Notes: generated from the sequence alone by a model not told the origin. Numbered from the stretch's first letter, positions 46,201-58,183 are shown. The stretch is 64,000 nucleotides of DNA from Gnetum montanum (GCA_015680685.1 MNCI01006585.1:124001-188000), one strand, 5' to 3'. Program-made: numbers and translations.

Positions 46201-47543
46201 AATGGCATCCTCACATATCTTCTCACTCAAGAGATGTCACAAGACTTGGATTTTAGGAAAAAGCAACAATTTCTTCATCGGGTCAAATACTTCATAGAAA
46301 TCAATGAACACCTTTACAAGGTGTGTGCTAATGGCCTGATCTATTGGTGTGTCCCTAACGAAGATCAATTGTACATTCTCCAAGATCCTCATGAAAGACC
46401 TTGTGGAGGCCACTCTGCAGGGAGATGCATGACCATAAAAATCCTAATGGCAGGATACTATAGGCCCACAATCTTTAGGAATGCCCACTAGTTTGTCAAG
46501 TCTTGTGAATGTTGTCCATGTGACGAGGGAACGACTGCTCATATAGAAGATCCTCAACAATGGATTCAACCACTAGAACCTTTTGATATATGGGGCATTG
46601 ACTTCATGGGTCCCATCACATCCATGTCTAACGAGAAAGTGTATATTATAGTAGCAATTTACTATTGCACAAAATGGGTTGAAGTAGTAGCTGTTACAGA
46701 TTACATATCATCCACTGCCACCAGATTTATACAACAACATATCGTTAATAGGTTTGGAATGCCACGTTCACTGATTTCTAATAATGGGACTTATTTTACA
46801 AGTGCCACATTTAGAAAATTAATGCAACTCTTGGAAATAGAACATAAATTAACAACACCTTACCATCCCCAAGCCAATGGTCAACTAAAGGTAACCAACT
46901 AGGAGATTACAAAAATATTAATGCGAACCATTAGCAAATATAGGAAGGATTGGAGCACAAAATTTGATGATGCTCTCTAGGCTTACCAATCAACTCGGAA
47001 ACTTCCTATTGGATATTCTCCCTATGAGTTAGTGTATGAGAAACTTCCAACACTTCGAATTCAATCTAAGCTCCGTACACTCTCAACAACTTGTGATCTA
47101 AACCTTAACCTAAGTTTAGCACAAAAGGAAAGATTGATCAATCTGAATGTGCTAAAAAAAATTGCTTAGTGTCCCTATCTTTGAATGAGGTGAACAAGGC
47201 ATTTAGCAAGCAGCACCATGACCTTAGAATTAGGAAAGTAAGGTTTCAACCAAGAGATAAGGTCCTCTACTAGAACCCCACACATGTACCTCAAAAGGCA
47301 AAATTTCAAACATTATGGGAGGGACCTTATATAATTGATCAAACCTTTCCCTCTAGGACCATGACAATTCACAAACCTAACAACCCAAATAAAAAGAATT
47401 TGGTCAATATTCAACAAATTAAACCTTTCCTAGAACCAAGATTGTCTAGTGTAAATACCACCTCACCTAATGAACACCCACATTCTATTTTTTAGATCTC
47501 CTCCTTCCAACTCAGTCATGGGGGAGATGGCCATCTGTGCTAA
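46201..47543 (+). pseudogene. Integrase and pol tail of E1
   Basis: The zinc-binding part has GGHSAGRCM and SCECCP (46,400-46,515). The core begins DIWGIDFMGPI (near 46,580). The second catalytic Asp is Asn (SNNGT, near 46,790) and the third residue, Glu, is Lys (GQLKVTN, near 46,885), so catalysis would be lost. The tail ends at TAA 47,541-47,543 after HGGDGHLC. A TAG at 47,271-47,273 replaces a tryptophan codon. Confidence 0.85.
47518..47530 (+). other. Internal polypurine tract of E1
   Basis: ATGGGGGAGATGG at the end of pol, identical to B and one G longer than E2. It lies about 5.1 kb upstream of the terminal tract. Confidence 0.65.
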
Positions 47544-49563
47544 CCATTACCATGGCCTCTCAGTTTTTCTACCCTTTTTATTTTTCACATTTTTGATTTT
47601 ACAAATTTTTTGTTTTCAAATTTTTCTAATTTTATACCATTTTTTAGTACATTTAAATTTTCTTGATTATTTTACACTTTTCTATATACTTTACTTTATT
47701 TTGTTTCTTGTGTTTCTTTTGATTAAGTATGATATTTTCTCATTTTTGCTAATAAATTTGCTTTATTGTTATAGGATACAATGTTGTTGTTGTTGTTTAC
47801 TAATGATGGTTTGTGCTTAATGTGTGATTCTTGATGTCTAGTTTCTATTTTTGAATTCTGATGTTTGATGATTTTGACATGGTTTATTTTTCATGGGACA
47901 GGCAATGAGTCCATGTCATCCACCCATCCAAATAACTCTATGGTTTTTCTTGTTTAGGGAATTTGAGGTCCCTTTTTCATTAAAGAAACCTTAAATCAAT
48001 CAATGACCTTGGTAGTTCTAGACATAGGAAGGATCCAAAGGTTTGTAAAGTGTGTGACTTCAAGGGGACTCAATACTCTTTGTACTTTTCTTCTTGCTTA
48101 AGTGCTTGAGTGTTTTTCATGGACTTTTTACCATTCCATACCACCAATGATAGGAAGAAAAATAACATTGTTGCAAGGTGCGGTTCCCATCATTTTTTAA
48201 AAATAAACAAAAACAATGGGAATTCAATACACACCCCTTCAACATGAATAAGTCCTTGCATGGTCTGGTTTCCATTTCAAAAAAGATAATGGAAATTCAA
48301 AGCACACCCCTTGGACAAATAAAAGGGCTACAAGCACTGCTTATGTAACTCGAAATACATACACCTATGCTTGAAGGTTCCCTCTAACTAAGGCCCTCTC
48401 TCTCTCACCTCCTACTTCTCTCTCCTATTCTCTCTCTTCTCTCTCCTATTTGTGGAATAGTGGTTATCTTGCAGAGACACTCTTGTGTCTCAAGAGGGTT
48501 GATCAATCTTAGAGTGGTGATGCAAAGTCACTGAAAGTGGATGGCTTTGGTTTGGACTAAGGATGGAACTTCTTGGGTCATTTTAACCACAATTCCATAA
48601 GGGACCTCTTATTACCTCAATTTGGAACTCCATTCCACCTTCTCTATCATCCATCCATGCTACCATAACTCACCTCACTGTCGAGTTCTATGTTATGCTC
48701 TATGTCTTAGTCTGCTGTATTGGGATTCTTGAGTGGATTCTTTTGGGTTGGTCCTTAACTTATTATGATCATTAAATTGACTATGGGGCCCATAGACTCC
48801 TTAGTTGAGGTTATGCAAGGGCAAAAAGGGCATGAGCCTACTATGGGGAGGACCCACTTACATAGCTTTTGTCTTAATTAGTTAAGGTTCCTTACCTTTA
48901 ACATTGCTACAATCCTATATTTTGTATTTTCCATTGTGTAAACCGCTTAGTTCTCCTTAATCTTTCATTACATTCATCCATTAAATAAAATTTTCTCCAT
49001 TTTTTTAACATTTATGAACTTCAACATCATCCTCTCATGATTTCATACTATTCTTGGTCTTCTAAGCTTTCATTTGATCCTAATTTCATCTAAAAATTCC
49101 TTGTATTTTGAAAGTTTGACTAAAGTCAACAGTGGTCAACAGTTGCGTCGTTGAGGCCTCATCAATGCAACCAACCTCGTCGATGAGGCCCCATTGTTAA
49201 GGCCTCATCGATGCAATACAAAAATACTATATATATTACTGAACACTTTGGAATTTTTTGTCATTTTCTCATAATACACTAGGAATTTTTGCAATTTATC
49301 AAAGCCCAAAACCTTCCAAAGTCCATAACTTTCAAACCATTTGTCCAAATCACTTTGTTTTTTCAATTTTTTCAAGTTAACCCTTCCAACAACCTCCAGG
49401 ATGATTTATCAATGATAAGTCATAAATATAAATAACAATTGAGTTAATTAAATTAGCCATAATCACAACTTAGCCAAGTGTAACTATCCTCAAGAGTTAA
49501 GGTATCCCAATTTTTTTAAGGTTACACAATGATTGCTACTCCATGGTTCTATTGTGATTGCAT
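47544..49563 (+). other. Conserved noncoding spacer of E1
   Basis: T-rich to 47,780, then no gene. A CT-rich run occupies about 48,389-48,452. A block of about 95 bp ending in GAATTCAA(A/T)(G/A)CACACCCC occurs twice (near 48,180-48,235 and 48,255-48,318) but once in B. The spacer aligns in order with 17,569-19,559 and with the right part of the E2 spacer. Confidence 0.6.
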
Positions 49564-52419
49564 ATGGCACCCAAACAAAAGCACCCATAGGAAGGAGAAC
49601 CCTCATAACCATGGGAGAAATGACCCAAAGCTAGAAGGGGCTAGTAGGAACAAGGCCAAGAATAACAAGAGGTGACCCATGCAATGGGACCTCTTTGAGA
49701 GGAACCCGAAGTAGAATCTACTCGATAGATTCCAGAAGAAAAAGTGCCTATAGAACAATCTCAACAAGGTGAAGCACCTGGACCTATGCCTAGGCTTGAG
49801 GTCACTCTAACTCAAGTCTACCTTTACATCATCAAGTCCCAAGAGATCCAAAGATCAATTCTTCAAGAGATAAACTTTAGACCATTTTTAGAAAAATTTC
49901 TAGAGGATGTCAAAACATAATTGCAAACGTCTCCCATGTGGCCAATCATCACGACCAATGGGGAATGGTACATGGGAGAGACCTATCTCTTCTAAAATAG
50001 CCAAAGGCCAAGGTTCATTGTAAAAATCAAGGACGTTCAAGTGTCCTACTTGGTGGAGGCCATCACACAAGCACTAGGGTTGCCAAACAATAGAACACAA
50101 TTGGCAGAGATATCAACAAAAGGAAATCCTAAGGCAAAAAGGGAGTGGACCTAGTGATGCTACAGGGTGGACTATAAGGAGTATGGCATGCTCACACTAG
50201 TGAAGAAAATTTATTTTAAGATTGTAGCCTATCACCTCAATCCAACAATGAGGCCAAGTAAGGTGACTACCTTCTCCACTCATGCATGTGCCGCTCTAAG
50301 TAGGAAATTTTTCATTAACCTTCCATAGTTAATTTATTTGGAGATTGAGAAATACTTCAAGGAGAACGAACATGGAAGGAGGACCCTGCCCTTTCCATGC
50401 CTTATAAGAAAACTTTACAAGAGGGTAGGCATTATTTGCTATTCAAATGACACTCTCAGGCATGCTCCCTTGGCCTCATGGGTAGAAATCATGAAAGACA
50501 AAACACCAACAACCATTCAAGAAGAGGAGCTGTCGCCACCACCACTCACTTAGGAGGCAACACTAGAGGACCATGTAGTCCTTAAGCATCTACGACAAAT
50601 CGAAGAAAGGCTCTTGAGTGAATAAGAGTAGTAGGCATAAATGAGTGGGGCAAATCCATCTATGTATCGATCAATAATGAGCCACCTTAATGAGGTGGCC
50701 CAAAAAATTAGCCAGATGGAGAGGGGTGGTTCCATCTTCTCTACCCAAAGAATGCAGCTACCTTCAAGGTTGAATCCCAATGCTTGGGAAGTGATAGTGT
50801 CATTAGAAATAGATCATCTATTTCTAGAAATATCTAGGAATGCCACCACTTTCTCAATGAGGTTGGAGGAAGGTGAAGAGGTAACTGTCATGGTGATACA
50901 GCACCAAGGGCAGGAAACAACAGTAGAAGTGGTAGCTGACCATGTAATTGTAGCACTGAATGCACCTATAGCATCTATACCAGATGTATCTACACTCCAA
51001 GATATGCAAACATCTCAGGCATGGTCAGTGGAAAATTGAATGCAACCCAACATGAACAACTGCTGGAACAACTGGTAGAAACTAGGTAATCAACTCTAGA
51101 TATCTTTAATCTTTCAGAGAACATCACTACAATCCAATCAAAGCCACTGAATGCAAGGGGTAGATGCATCATTTTGGAGGGGCAACTAGAAATGGCCTAA
51201 GAGAAAAATCAACACTTGGCCACAAAGGTTGCTAAACTTCATGCCTAACTTGCAAAGCAAACAATCCTTAGCTTGGCAACAATAAGAGATGAAGCTATCA
51301 AATAGCTTCATGAATAATTTCAAAAGGCTAAGGAGGAAGCAATAATGGCCATCTTCAAACATTCCATGGTAGAAGCTAAAATGCATTCAATTAAAAATGA
51401 CTTGAATCAGATGTGTCAAGAAAATGAAGCATTGACCATGCAAAATCATCGCCTGTGAAATGTTAATGCTCAAAGAGAAGAAATGCAAGAATTCATTCAT
51501 CAACAGTAGGAGTAGCTTGCCAAAGTCAAAACTGAACTAAGAAAATTGGCCATGGAGAACCAAAATTTGTCAATGGAGGAGGTACACACCTTGCAACAAA
51601 AGTCTGCCATAAAAATCTCCACTTGAAAGAATGAGGCTCTCAAGTTTGAGAAAGTGAAAATTACTACAGAGACTAGGTTGGCTTGCAAAAAAAATTAATG
51701 AAAAGGAAATCCAACTAGCAAAGGCTAAAGTAAATGAAGCCCTCTAGCAATTCCAACAAGGAAGAGAGATGTGGCAATCCATCCTTGATGAAATTGATGC
51801 CTACAACAAAGTGGAGATCTACTTGAAGGAGTTGCAAATAAAAGAGATGACAGAGTATATGGAGTTGGCCAATCTTCATTACACAAACCTGTTAATGCTG
51901 ATAGCTAGATGGCCATGGTCAAAATTGGAGACGTAAGTGGCTAGCTCATATCTGCTATACGAGCCTAAGTTCAAACACCACAAGGACACCAAGAAAAAGC
52001 TTGAGACTGCTAACGTTGAACTTGAAGTCCTCAAAGGGTGATTCACAGATTAATGATCCATCATCGAGGACCTAGCCAGACGAATGAATGACTGCTAGGA
52101 GCTGAGGAAAATAATGCAAGTGTTCAACATTAAATGTAAATAGTTCACTACCTAGTTTGTTAATGTCAAGGAGTTATTTTCAATGATCTCATGTCCTTGG
52201 GATGTGCCTATTCCAACCCACATTGGGAAAGCTATGTAGACGATGCATGATCCCAGGTGTAAGGAGGAGAAAATGAAAGCACTATTGGATGCTTTCCGCC
52301 TCCTACCTGTAATTGTAGTAGCAGGAGAACAACCACAGCCGCCTCAACCATTGCTAGTGTGTGAAGCCAGTGAAGATTCCTTGGAGCCTCAAGAACCACC
52401 ATTGCCTAGGATCGTTTGA
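49564..52419 (+). pseudogene. ORF3 of E1 (env-position, coiled-coil protein)
   Basis: Starts at ATG 49,564 (MAPKQKHP), ends at TGA 52,417-52,419 after EPPLPRIV. The globular part (49,950-50,550) includes IVKIKDVQVSYL, a TFSTHACAALSR region and LPFPCLIRKLY, then a proline-rich joint. The rest (50,641-52,300) is a long helix-forming, Glu/Lys/Gln-rich region with few surviving long frames. Two TAG codons (52,141 and 52,153) coincide with TAG codons in B. I see no membrane segment. Family assignment is uncertain. Confidence 0.7.
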
Positions 52420-52657
52420 TCTTCTCCAACAAGCTTCACATCATCAAGGAATGTGTTGTCCAATTTTTGAAGAGTTGTGTCATGGTGTTCAATTTTGTGT
52501 CTTGAACACCACCATTTTTATAATGTGTTGATCCATACACCCAAGCACTCCATTTTTTGTCAAGTTAGTCAAGTTTATTTTGTTCAAAGAAAAGTCAATC
52601 AATATTTCCATACCTTCCTAATTTTGTAAAAGAAATTGAGGACAAGTTTTCATTTAG

Positions 52658-52668
52658 TCATGGGGATA
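52658..52668 (+). other. Terminal polypurine tract of E1
   Basis: TCATGGGGATA directly before the LTR start TGATGAGTCG. Between ORF3 and the tract (52,420-52,657) I see only AT-rich noncoding sequence. Confidence 0.82.
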
Positions 52669-53565
52669 TGATGAGTCGTTGTTGGTTGGCTACATCGACG
52701 AGGCCTCTTGATGCATCTTGACCTACATTGATGAAGCCTCATTAACGTGGTGTCTATCTGTCACTTATAAATATGTGCCTACTAGTTGCATTTATAGGTA
52801 GTCCAAATTTCAGTAGTAGCAAAGATCTTGCATTTTTTCCATTTGAAAGTTAGAATTTTTTCCCTAAGTGCCTGTAGCAAGAGTCATTGAGTATACAAAT
52901 CTTTATACGAGCATTGTTGTACCTAAGCACAACAATGTGTGTAGTAATAAAGATGAACTTTCTAATAAACCTTGTAGCACTTTAGATAGATTAGGTATTT
53001 TATTTATGCATTCAATGTTTTCAATTATTTGTTAATTATTCTCAATTATTTTGCAAATATTTTCCAGCAATTGAGTTAATGAGATTATTAAGATTGATAG
53101 ATTAAATACATAAATATGATCGCTTCAAGCATAACACGTATTCACTTGGTAATCCTAGCAATGTTATTGCTTGGTACGTCTAATAGCATAGCGTTTGGTT
53201 GCCCAACAGTGGATACATGGGTTCAAGATGTGTACAAAAAGTGGAAACAAATGCTTATCTTAGGATTAGTTAAATGATTAGTTAATTAGAAATTTAGATT
53301 AATTAATTAAACTCCTTTTTAACTACATTTCAAGCACCCACAATATAAAATACAAAATGATAAAAATTGAATGCCTCAGTTACACTTAACCATGCCAATG
53401 TACATTATCAATGTAATTAGAAGGACAACGATTGACCTTAAGGCTAGATTCACTTCCTAAAGGGCTAGTGCACTAGAAACAATAAAGTCTACAGAATTCA
53501 ACCAGATCGTGTGTGAACACTTGTGATTCATACGATTGGGTGTAGGGGTACCTCACCACTAATCA
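52669..53565 (+). mobile_element. 3' LTR of E1
   Basis: TGATGAGTCG to CACTAATCA, with a TATA box at 52,766-52,773. It aligns along its length with 40,395-41,328 and is followed by the ATAAC duplication. Confidence 0.93.
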
Positions 53566-53570
53566 ATAAC
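53566..53570. repeat. Target site duplication ATAAC, right copy (E1)
   Basis: Exact match to 40,390-40,394. Confidence 0.87.
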
Positions 53571-53945
53571 AAAAATAAATTTTGAAGCTTGATGTAGTGG
53601 TGGCTTCTCCATCAACTTCTTTCTATTGTCATCTAGCTTTTCAAATTGGTATCTATTTACTAAAGCCCAAAATTTCTCCTACCCCAATCTTGGGTCATGT
53701 ACTGTCTAGGGGAATTTAGTGATATTTTCCAAAATTGATACTTTCCATAGGCACGACTATTGTCAAAATATCTTGTTCAATTTTACATACTAGAACACAA
53801 ACAATCACATTTCTTCTTCAAATGCTCTAGCTATCTTCCTTAATTATTGATAACTTGTCATTCTACAAGCCAAATTTGCTACAACATCTTTCTAGTCCTA
53901 GTAGCTAGCCTTGACCACCTAGAGCTCGAAGTTTGTAATGCATAG
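53571..53945. other. Unassigned stretch, probably the rest of E3
   Basis: Removing E1 joins this to the E3 internal end at 40,389. It has no frame of note and I cannot match it to ORF3 or pol. It ends where the LTR of element C begins. Confidence 0.4.
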
Positions 53946-55188
53946 TGATGAGCAACAAGTAGTCCCTCTGTCCAACCATATGAATCACAAGTGTACACTA
54001 GCAATCCAATTAAATTCCATGGACTTAGCACTTAAGTATGCCTATAGACAAAGATGGTAACTTGGGGAAATATGATCATTATCTTCTTAGCTCTTACTCA
54101 TGTAAGCTCATTTGTATGGTTAAGTATGAGCCAAAGCATATAATATTTATTTATATTTTATATTTTTATTTATTTGATCCTAAGTTTTGAAGTAAAGATA
54201 ATTGATTAGTAAATTAACTACTTTACCTATCTAATGGTTCTTAAGCTAACTAGCCTAACATAAGCATTCGAGCCCACTTTCTATACACATCCTAGACTCA
54301 TATCGATGCTACTGGGTTACTAATTTTCTACTAATGGGCATACCAAATAGCCACTACTAGGATTACCAAGCATTAAATAGTATGTTTGAAGCAATTCTAC
54401 TTATGTGTTCATTATTAGAAGCATTAATTTCTTAGAATAAGAATGAAAATTGCATTAATAGTAAATTTCATGAAATAAAAATTAATTTATTTCAAGTGCT
54501 ACAAGGAATATCAAGAATCTCATCTTTATTGTCAGTCACATCAATGCGTCTATGAAAAATCTAAAGAACCCTAGATCTATGATCTAAGCTAAAAGGAAAA
54601 TGAGAAACTTAGTTAGAACAAACACACTCTTATGAAACTCTCTTATACTCTCTTACTAATGAATATGTGCTACTACAATTATGTATACCTTGGTCTCCCA
54701 AGAATATATTTGGAGAGATAAGCATGAATCTAGGAAATCATGGGGATTATCCTTATTATCTCATTTAAGGATCTTCTTAATAGGGGATAAACTAAACATG
54801 GGGTTAGATAGGAATTACATGATAGAATCACATCTTATTTAATATAAATTTATGGATGAGATCTATCTAATTCTTTTGTAAAACATCTAGTAATCACATT
54901 CCATAGTTCAGGTACAAGATGCTCAAATAAAGATCTATACAATTGCTTGGAGTCCTATTGCAAGCACTCAGAAAATATTCTAACTCTAGTGAAAGAAAAT
55001 TATAAGAAATTAACTATATTAATGACATAACGTGCCATAAATGCAATGGGTACAGACATTTATATAGGCATGACAAAACACTACATCGGTGCATCTTTTT
55101 ATGTGTCAATGAGGTTGCATCGATGGGGCTACATCAATGGGGTTGTGTCAATGCATGCCTATCGATGTAGCTAGTAGATGATTCATCA
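53946..55188 (-). mobile_element. 3' LTR of element C, minus strand
   Basis: Runs from TGATGAGCAAC to GATTCATCA, with a minus-strand TATA box at 55,059-55,066. At 1,243 bp it is long for the family because of an insert at 54,542-54,894. It is followed by the complement of a weak polypurine tract (TACCTTCAT, 55,189). Confidence 0.82.
54542..54894. mobile_element. 353-bp insert in the LTR of element C
   Basis: LTR sequence reaches TCACAT (54,536-54,541) and resumes after a second TCACAT (54,894-54,899). The related LTRs run straight through at this point. The insert has no gene and no clear terminal repeats. It could be a small non-autonomous element or a divergent solo LTR. Confidence 0.55.
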
Positions 55189-55427
55189 TACCTTCATAAT
55201 TGAGTGAAAGCGCATCCTCAAGTAAACAAAAGTAGGATCAATCTTCTTAAAAAATTATAAAGGTATGGATTTTATTAATTGACTAAGTTTAACTAACTAA
55301 CTAACTCTGAGTGTTGAATTGTATAGAATTATAAAAATTACAAAAATGGATGTCATTGACAACAAAATTGGTCACCCTTATAAAATTGGTAGTAGAAACC
55401 CTATGGTTGCTGAAGATGAGGTGAATA
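55189..55427 (-). other. Internal 3' end of element C
   Basis: Noncoding link between the LTR edge and the end of ORF3. It includes a short AACT run near 55,285-55,305 and the degenerate polypurine tract ATGAAGGTA on the minus strand. Confidence 0.5.
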
Positions 55428-57992
55428 TTAGATAATGCTAGGAGGTGGAGGCTCCTAGGACACTAAAGAACCTTTGCCAAGCTCCGGCGCTTATTGCAAT
55501 GGTGGTAGCTAACGCTACCCTAGTGCAATTGCCACTTCTGCTAGTAGGTGGAAAGCATCTAGCAATGCTTTTATTTTCTCCTTCTTAAAGCATGGATCAT
55601 ATGCAATCCACGTAACTTCACCAATGTGTGCTAGTATGGGGATGCTCCATAGGCAAGGAATTACTGGGAACAACTCCTTGACATTTACAAACCATGCTAC
55701 AAACTGTTTTCGTTGAATATCGAACATCTTAATGATGTTCTACAACTCATGGTAGTTATTCATTTGTCTAGTTAGGTCCTCGACAATTAATCATTGATTG
55801 GCAAATTGGTTCTAGAGAACTTCAAGCTTGGTATTGGTTATCTCCAACTTTTGCTTGGTCTCTTTGTGATACTTGAATTCAGCCTCATAGAGAAGGTACA
55901 AATTGGTTGCTTACTTTTCTAACTTTGTCCTTGGCCTTCCTACGATAAACATAGCCAAGTTGGCATATTGGAGGTTGGTGAGCTCCATGTACTCTATCAT
56001 CTCTTCTATTTGCAACCCCTGTAGGTAGATTTCAGCATTGTATGCATTTAGGTTGTCAAAGATTGGCTACCACACATTACCTCTTTATTGTAGTTGCTAG
56101 AGTACCTCATTCATCTTCACCTTGGCCAATTGGATTTTCTTCTTATTCACTTCTTTGAGGAGCCCCACCTAGTTCTTGTAATGATTCTTTAGATGTTTAA
56201 ACGTCAAGGCTTTATTTTTCCAAGTGGTTACCTTGATGGCCATCTTTTGGTGAAGTGCCTGGACTTCATCCATAAAGAGATTGTAATTTTTTATTGCCAA
56301 CCTCCTCAAGTCAAGATTCACCTTGGCTAGATGCTCCTATTTCTGTCTCACAAATTTGACCATCTAGTCTTTTTTTTCCTCAACATTCCATAGGCAATGA
56401 ATATCCTTTGTGAGGACTAAGTTTTCATTGCAAACTTGAGCCAAGTCCTTATCGATGTTGATGGCTAATGATTTTGATAAGGAGGCATTAAAGATCATAA
56501 TCTTCTTAGCATTCTTAGCATCCCTTAGTCTCTACTAAAGCTATAGAAAAGCTTCATCTATGGTGATGTCTTGGCTAAAAATGGTGGGATTAGAGAGATG
56601 GGCCCTCAATTTCATAACTTTGATAGCCAACTGACAATTTTCGATAGTGGCTATCTCTAGTTGGACATTGGTGATGAGGAGCTTGTAATTTATCTCTAGC
56701 AGCTCTTACTGGGTAGTAGTATCTTATCTAGAAGATCAAAGATCTCTGGAAAAGGTTACCTAGTTTCCACCAATTAGTCCAACACCTCCTTGTATTGGGC
56801 TACACTTAGCTAATCACTTCTTGCTCCTATAAAAGCTTGCACATCTTTTAAGACAACAATGTTGGGCATGGATATTGTAGGAGTGTTCAATGCCTCAACC
56901 ACCCTATCTACCACCACTTTCACCACTAATTCCTATCCGTGGTTCTACATCACCAAGATAATAGCCCCCTCACCTTCCTATAGGTGCACCAAAAAAGTTG
57001 TAGAGTTTCTAGAGATTTCAAGTAACTCTTGTTATCCAAGTATGAACACTGTAACTTCTCAGGTGCTTGGATTTATTCTCACAAAATCCTACATGCATTT
57101 TGCAAAAAATAGTGGGGCAATCTCTTCGAGCCAACTAATTATTCTAGTAACTTCATTGAGATGACTCAATGCTTGTTAGTAGACCGATGGCTCCTCACCA
57201 CCTACCTTACCTTGTTATTGCTAAAGTAGTTGTTCATGAAGTTTTCTCATTCATTCAACAGCTATGTAGGCCTCTACTGTGGTCTCACCAATAGGTGGTG
57301 GTGGTGACTACTCCTCTTTTAGTAGCTTGGTAGCTACTTTGTCCTTCATCATCTCCTACCAAGATGCAACAAGAGCATGGTGGATCATGTTATTGGAATA
57401 ATGAGCTATGCCTCCCTTTTAGTAGAGTTTTCAGATCAGGCATGGGAAGGGAATTATCTTTCTTCCTTACTCATTCTCTTTAAATCATTTCTCAATCTCA
57501 AGGTAAATGAGGTGAGGAAGGTTAACAAGGAACTTGTTGCTTAGAACAACACATGCACAAGCAATGAAGGAAATCACCTTGCTGGACATCACCATAGGGT
57601 TTAGGTGGTAGGCTACTATCTTAAAGTAGGCTTACTCTACCTTAGTGAGTGCACTATACTCCTTAAGGTCCACCTCATAGCACCATTAGACCCATTCTTT
57701 CTTTGCATTAGGATCTACCAAAGTGGAAATCTCTAAAAGTCTTGCCCCCATATCGGGCAAACCAAGGGCCTGTGCAATGGCCTCAACTAAATAAGAGATA
57801 ATTATGTCCTTGATATTGATGGTCATGTCTCCCTATCAGTTTTTCTAGAAGAGGTATGTCTCTCTCATGTACTATTCCATACCCATAAAACTCTAAACAG
57901 TAGCCAGGTATAAAAGGTGATAAGTCCTCTTGAATCCATACCCTTATCAATTCCACTTGATTCATTCCAAGTTTGATAAATTCCAACGTCAC
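55428..57992 (-). pseudogene. ORF3 of element C
   Basis: Ends at TAA 55,430-55,428 after EPPPPSII, matching the EPP-PR ending of B and E1. The piece 55,515-55,727 keeps CAG (55,706-55,704) and TGG (55,694-55,692) codons where B and E1 both have TAG. The middle is a long coiled-coil-like region. The globular part lies at about 57,480-57,990. The N-terminus is not clear, and the copy is cut by the copia element at 58,184. No pol is left. Confidence 0.65.
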
Positions 57993-58183
57993 AGATTCTT
58001 TATAAGTTGGTATTAAGAAAGGACCTCATGCTTCCAAGATGAGAAAAAACCATGGAATTGAGTGGAATGGGTGGCTGATGTGAGATCACTACCTAATATC
58101 ATAAGAAAACCAATGTCTCTTTAATCAATGTCATGATTCAAAGATGAAATCTAGTTATTAAGCAATCAATTCAATGAATATAT

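Larger units (their letters stand above)
40395..53565 (+). mobile_element. E1: full-length Athila-like gypsy element, plus strand
   Basis: 13,171 bp with both LTRs, a tRNA-Asp type primer site, gag, protease, RT, RNase H, integrase, internal polypurine tract, spacer, ORF3 and terminal tract, in that order. It is flanked by ATAAC. It is complete in layout but dead in coding. It serves as the reference for reading B, E2 and C. Confidence 0.95.

Noticed and set aside
47470-47820. Plus-strand 116-codon frame rich in Phe and Leu as a membrane protein
   Set aside because: It starts in another frame across the pol end and runs into a T-rich noncoding spacer. T-rich DNA gives such frames by chance, and B has no matching conserved frame.
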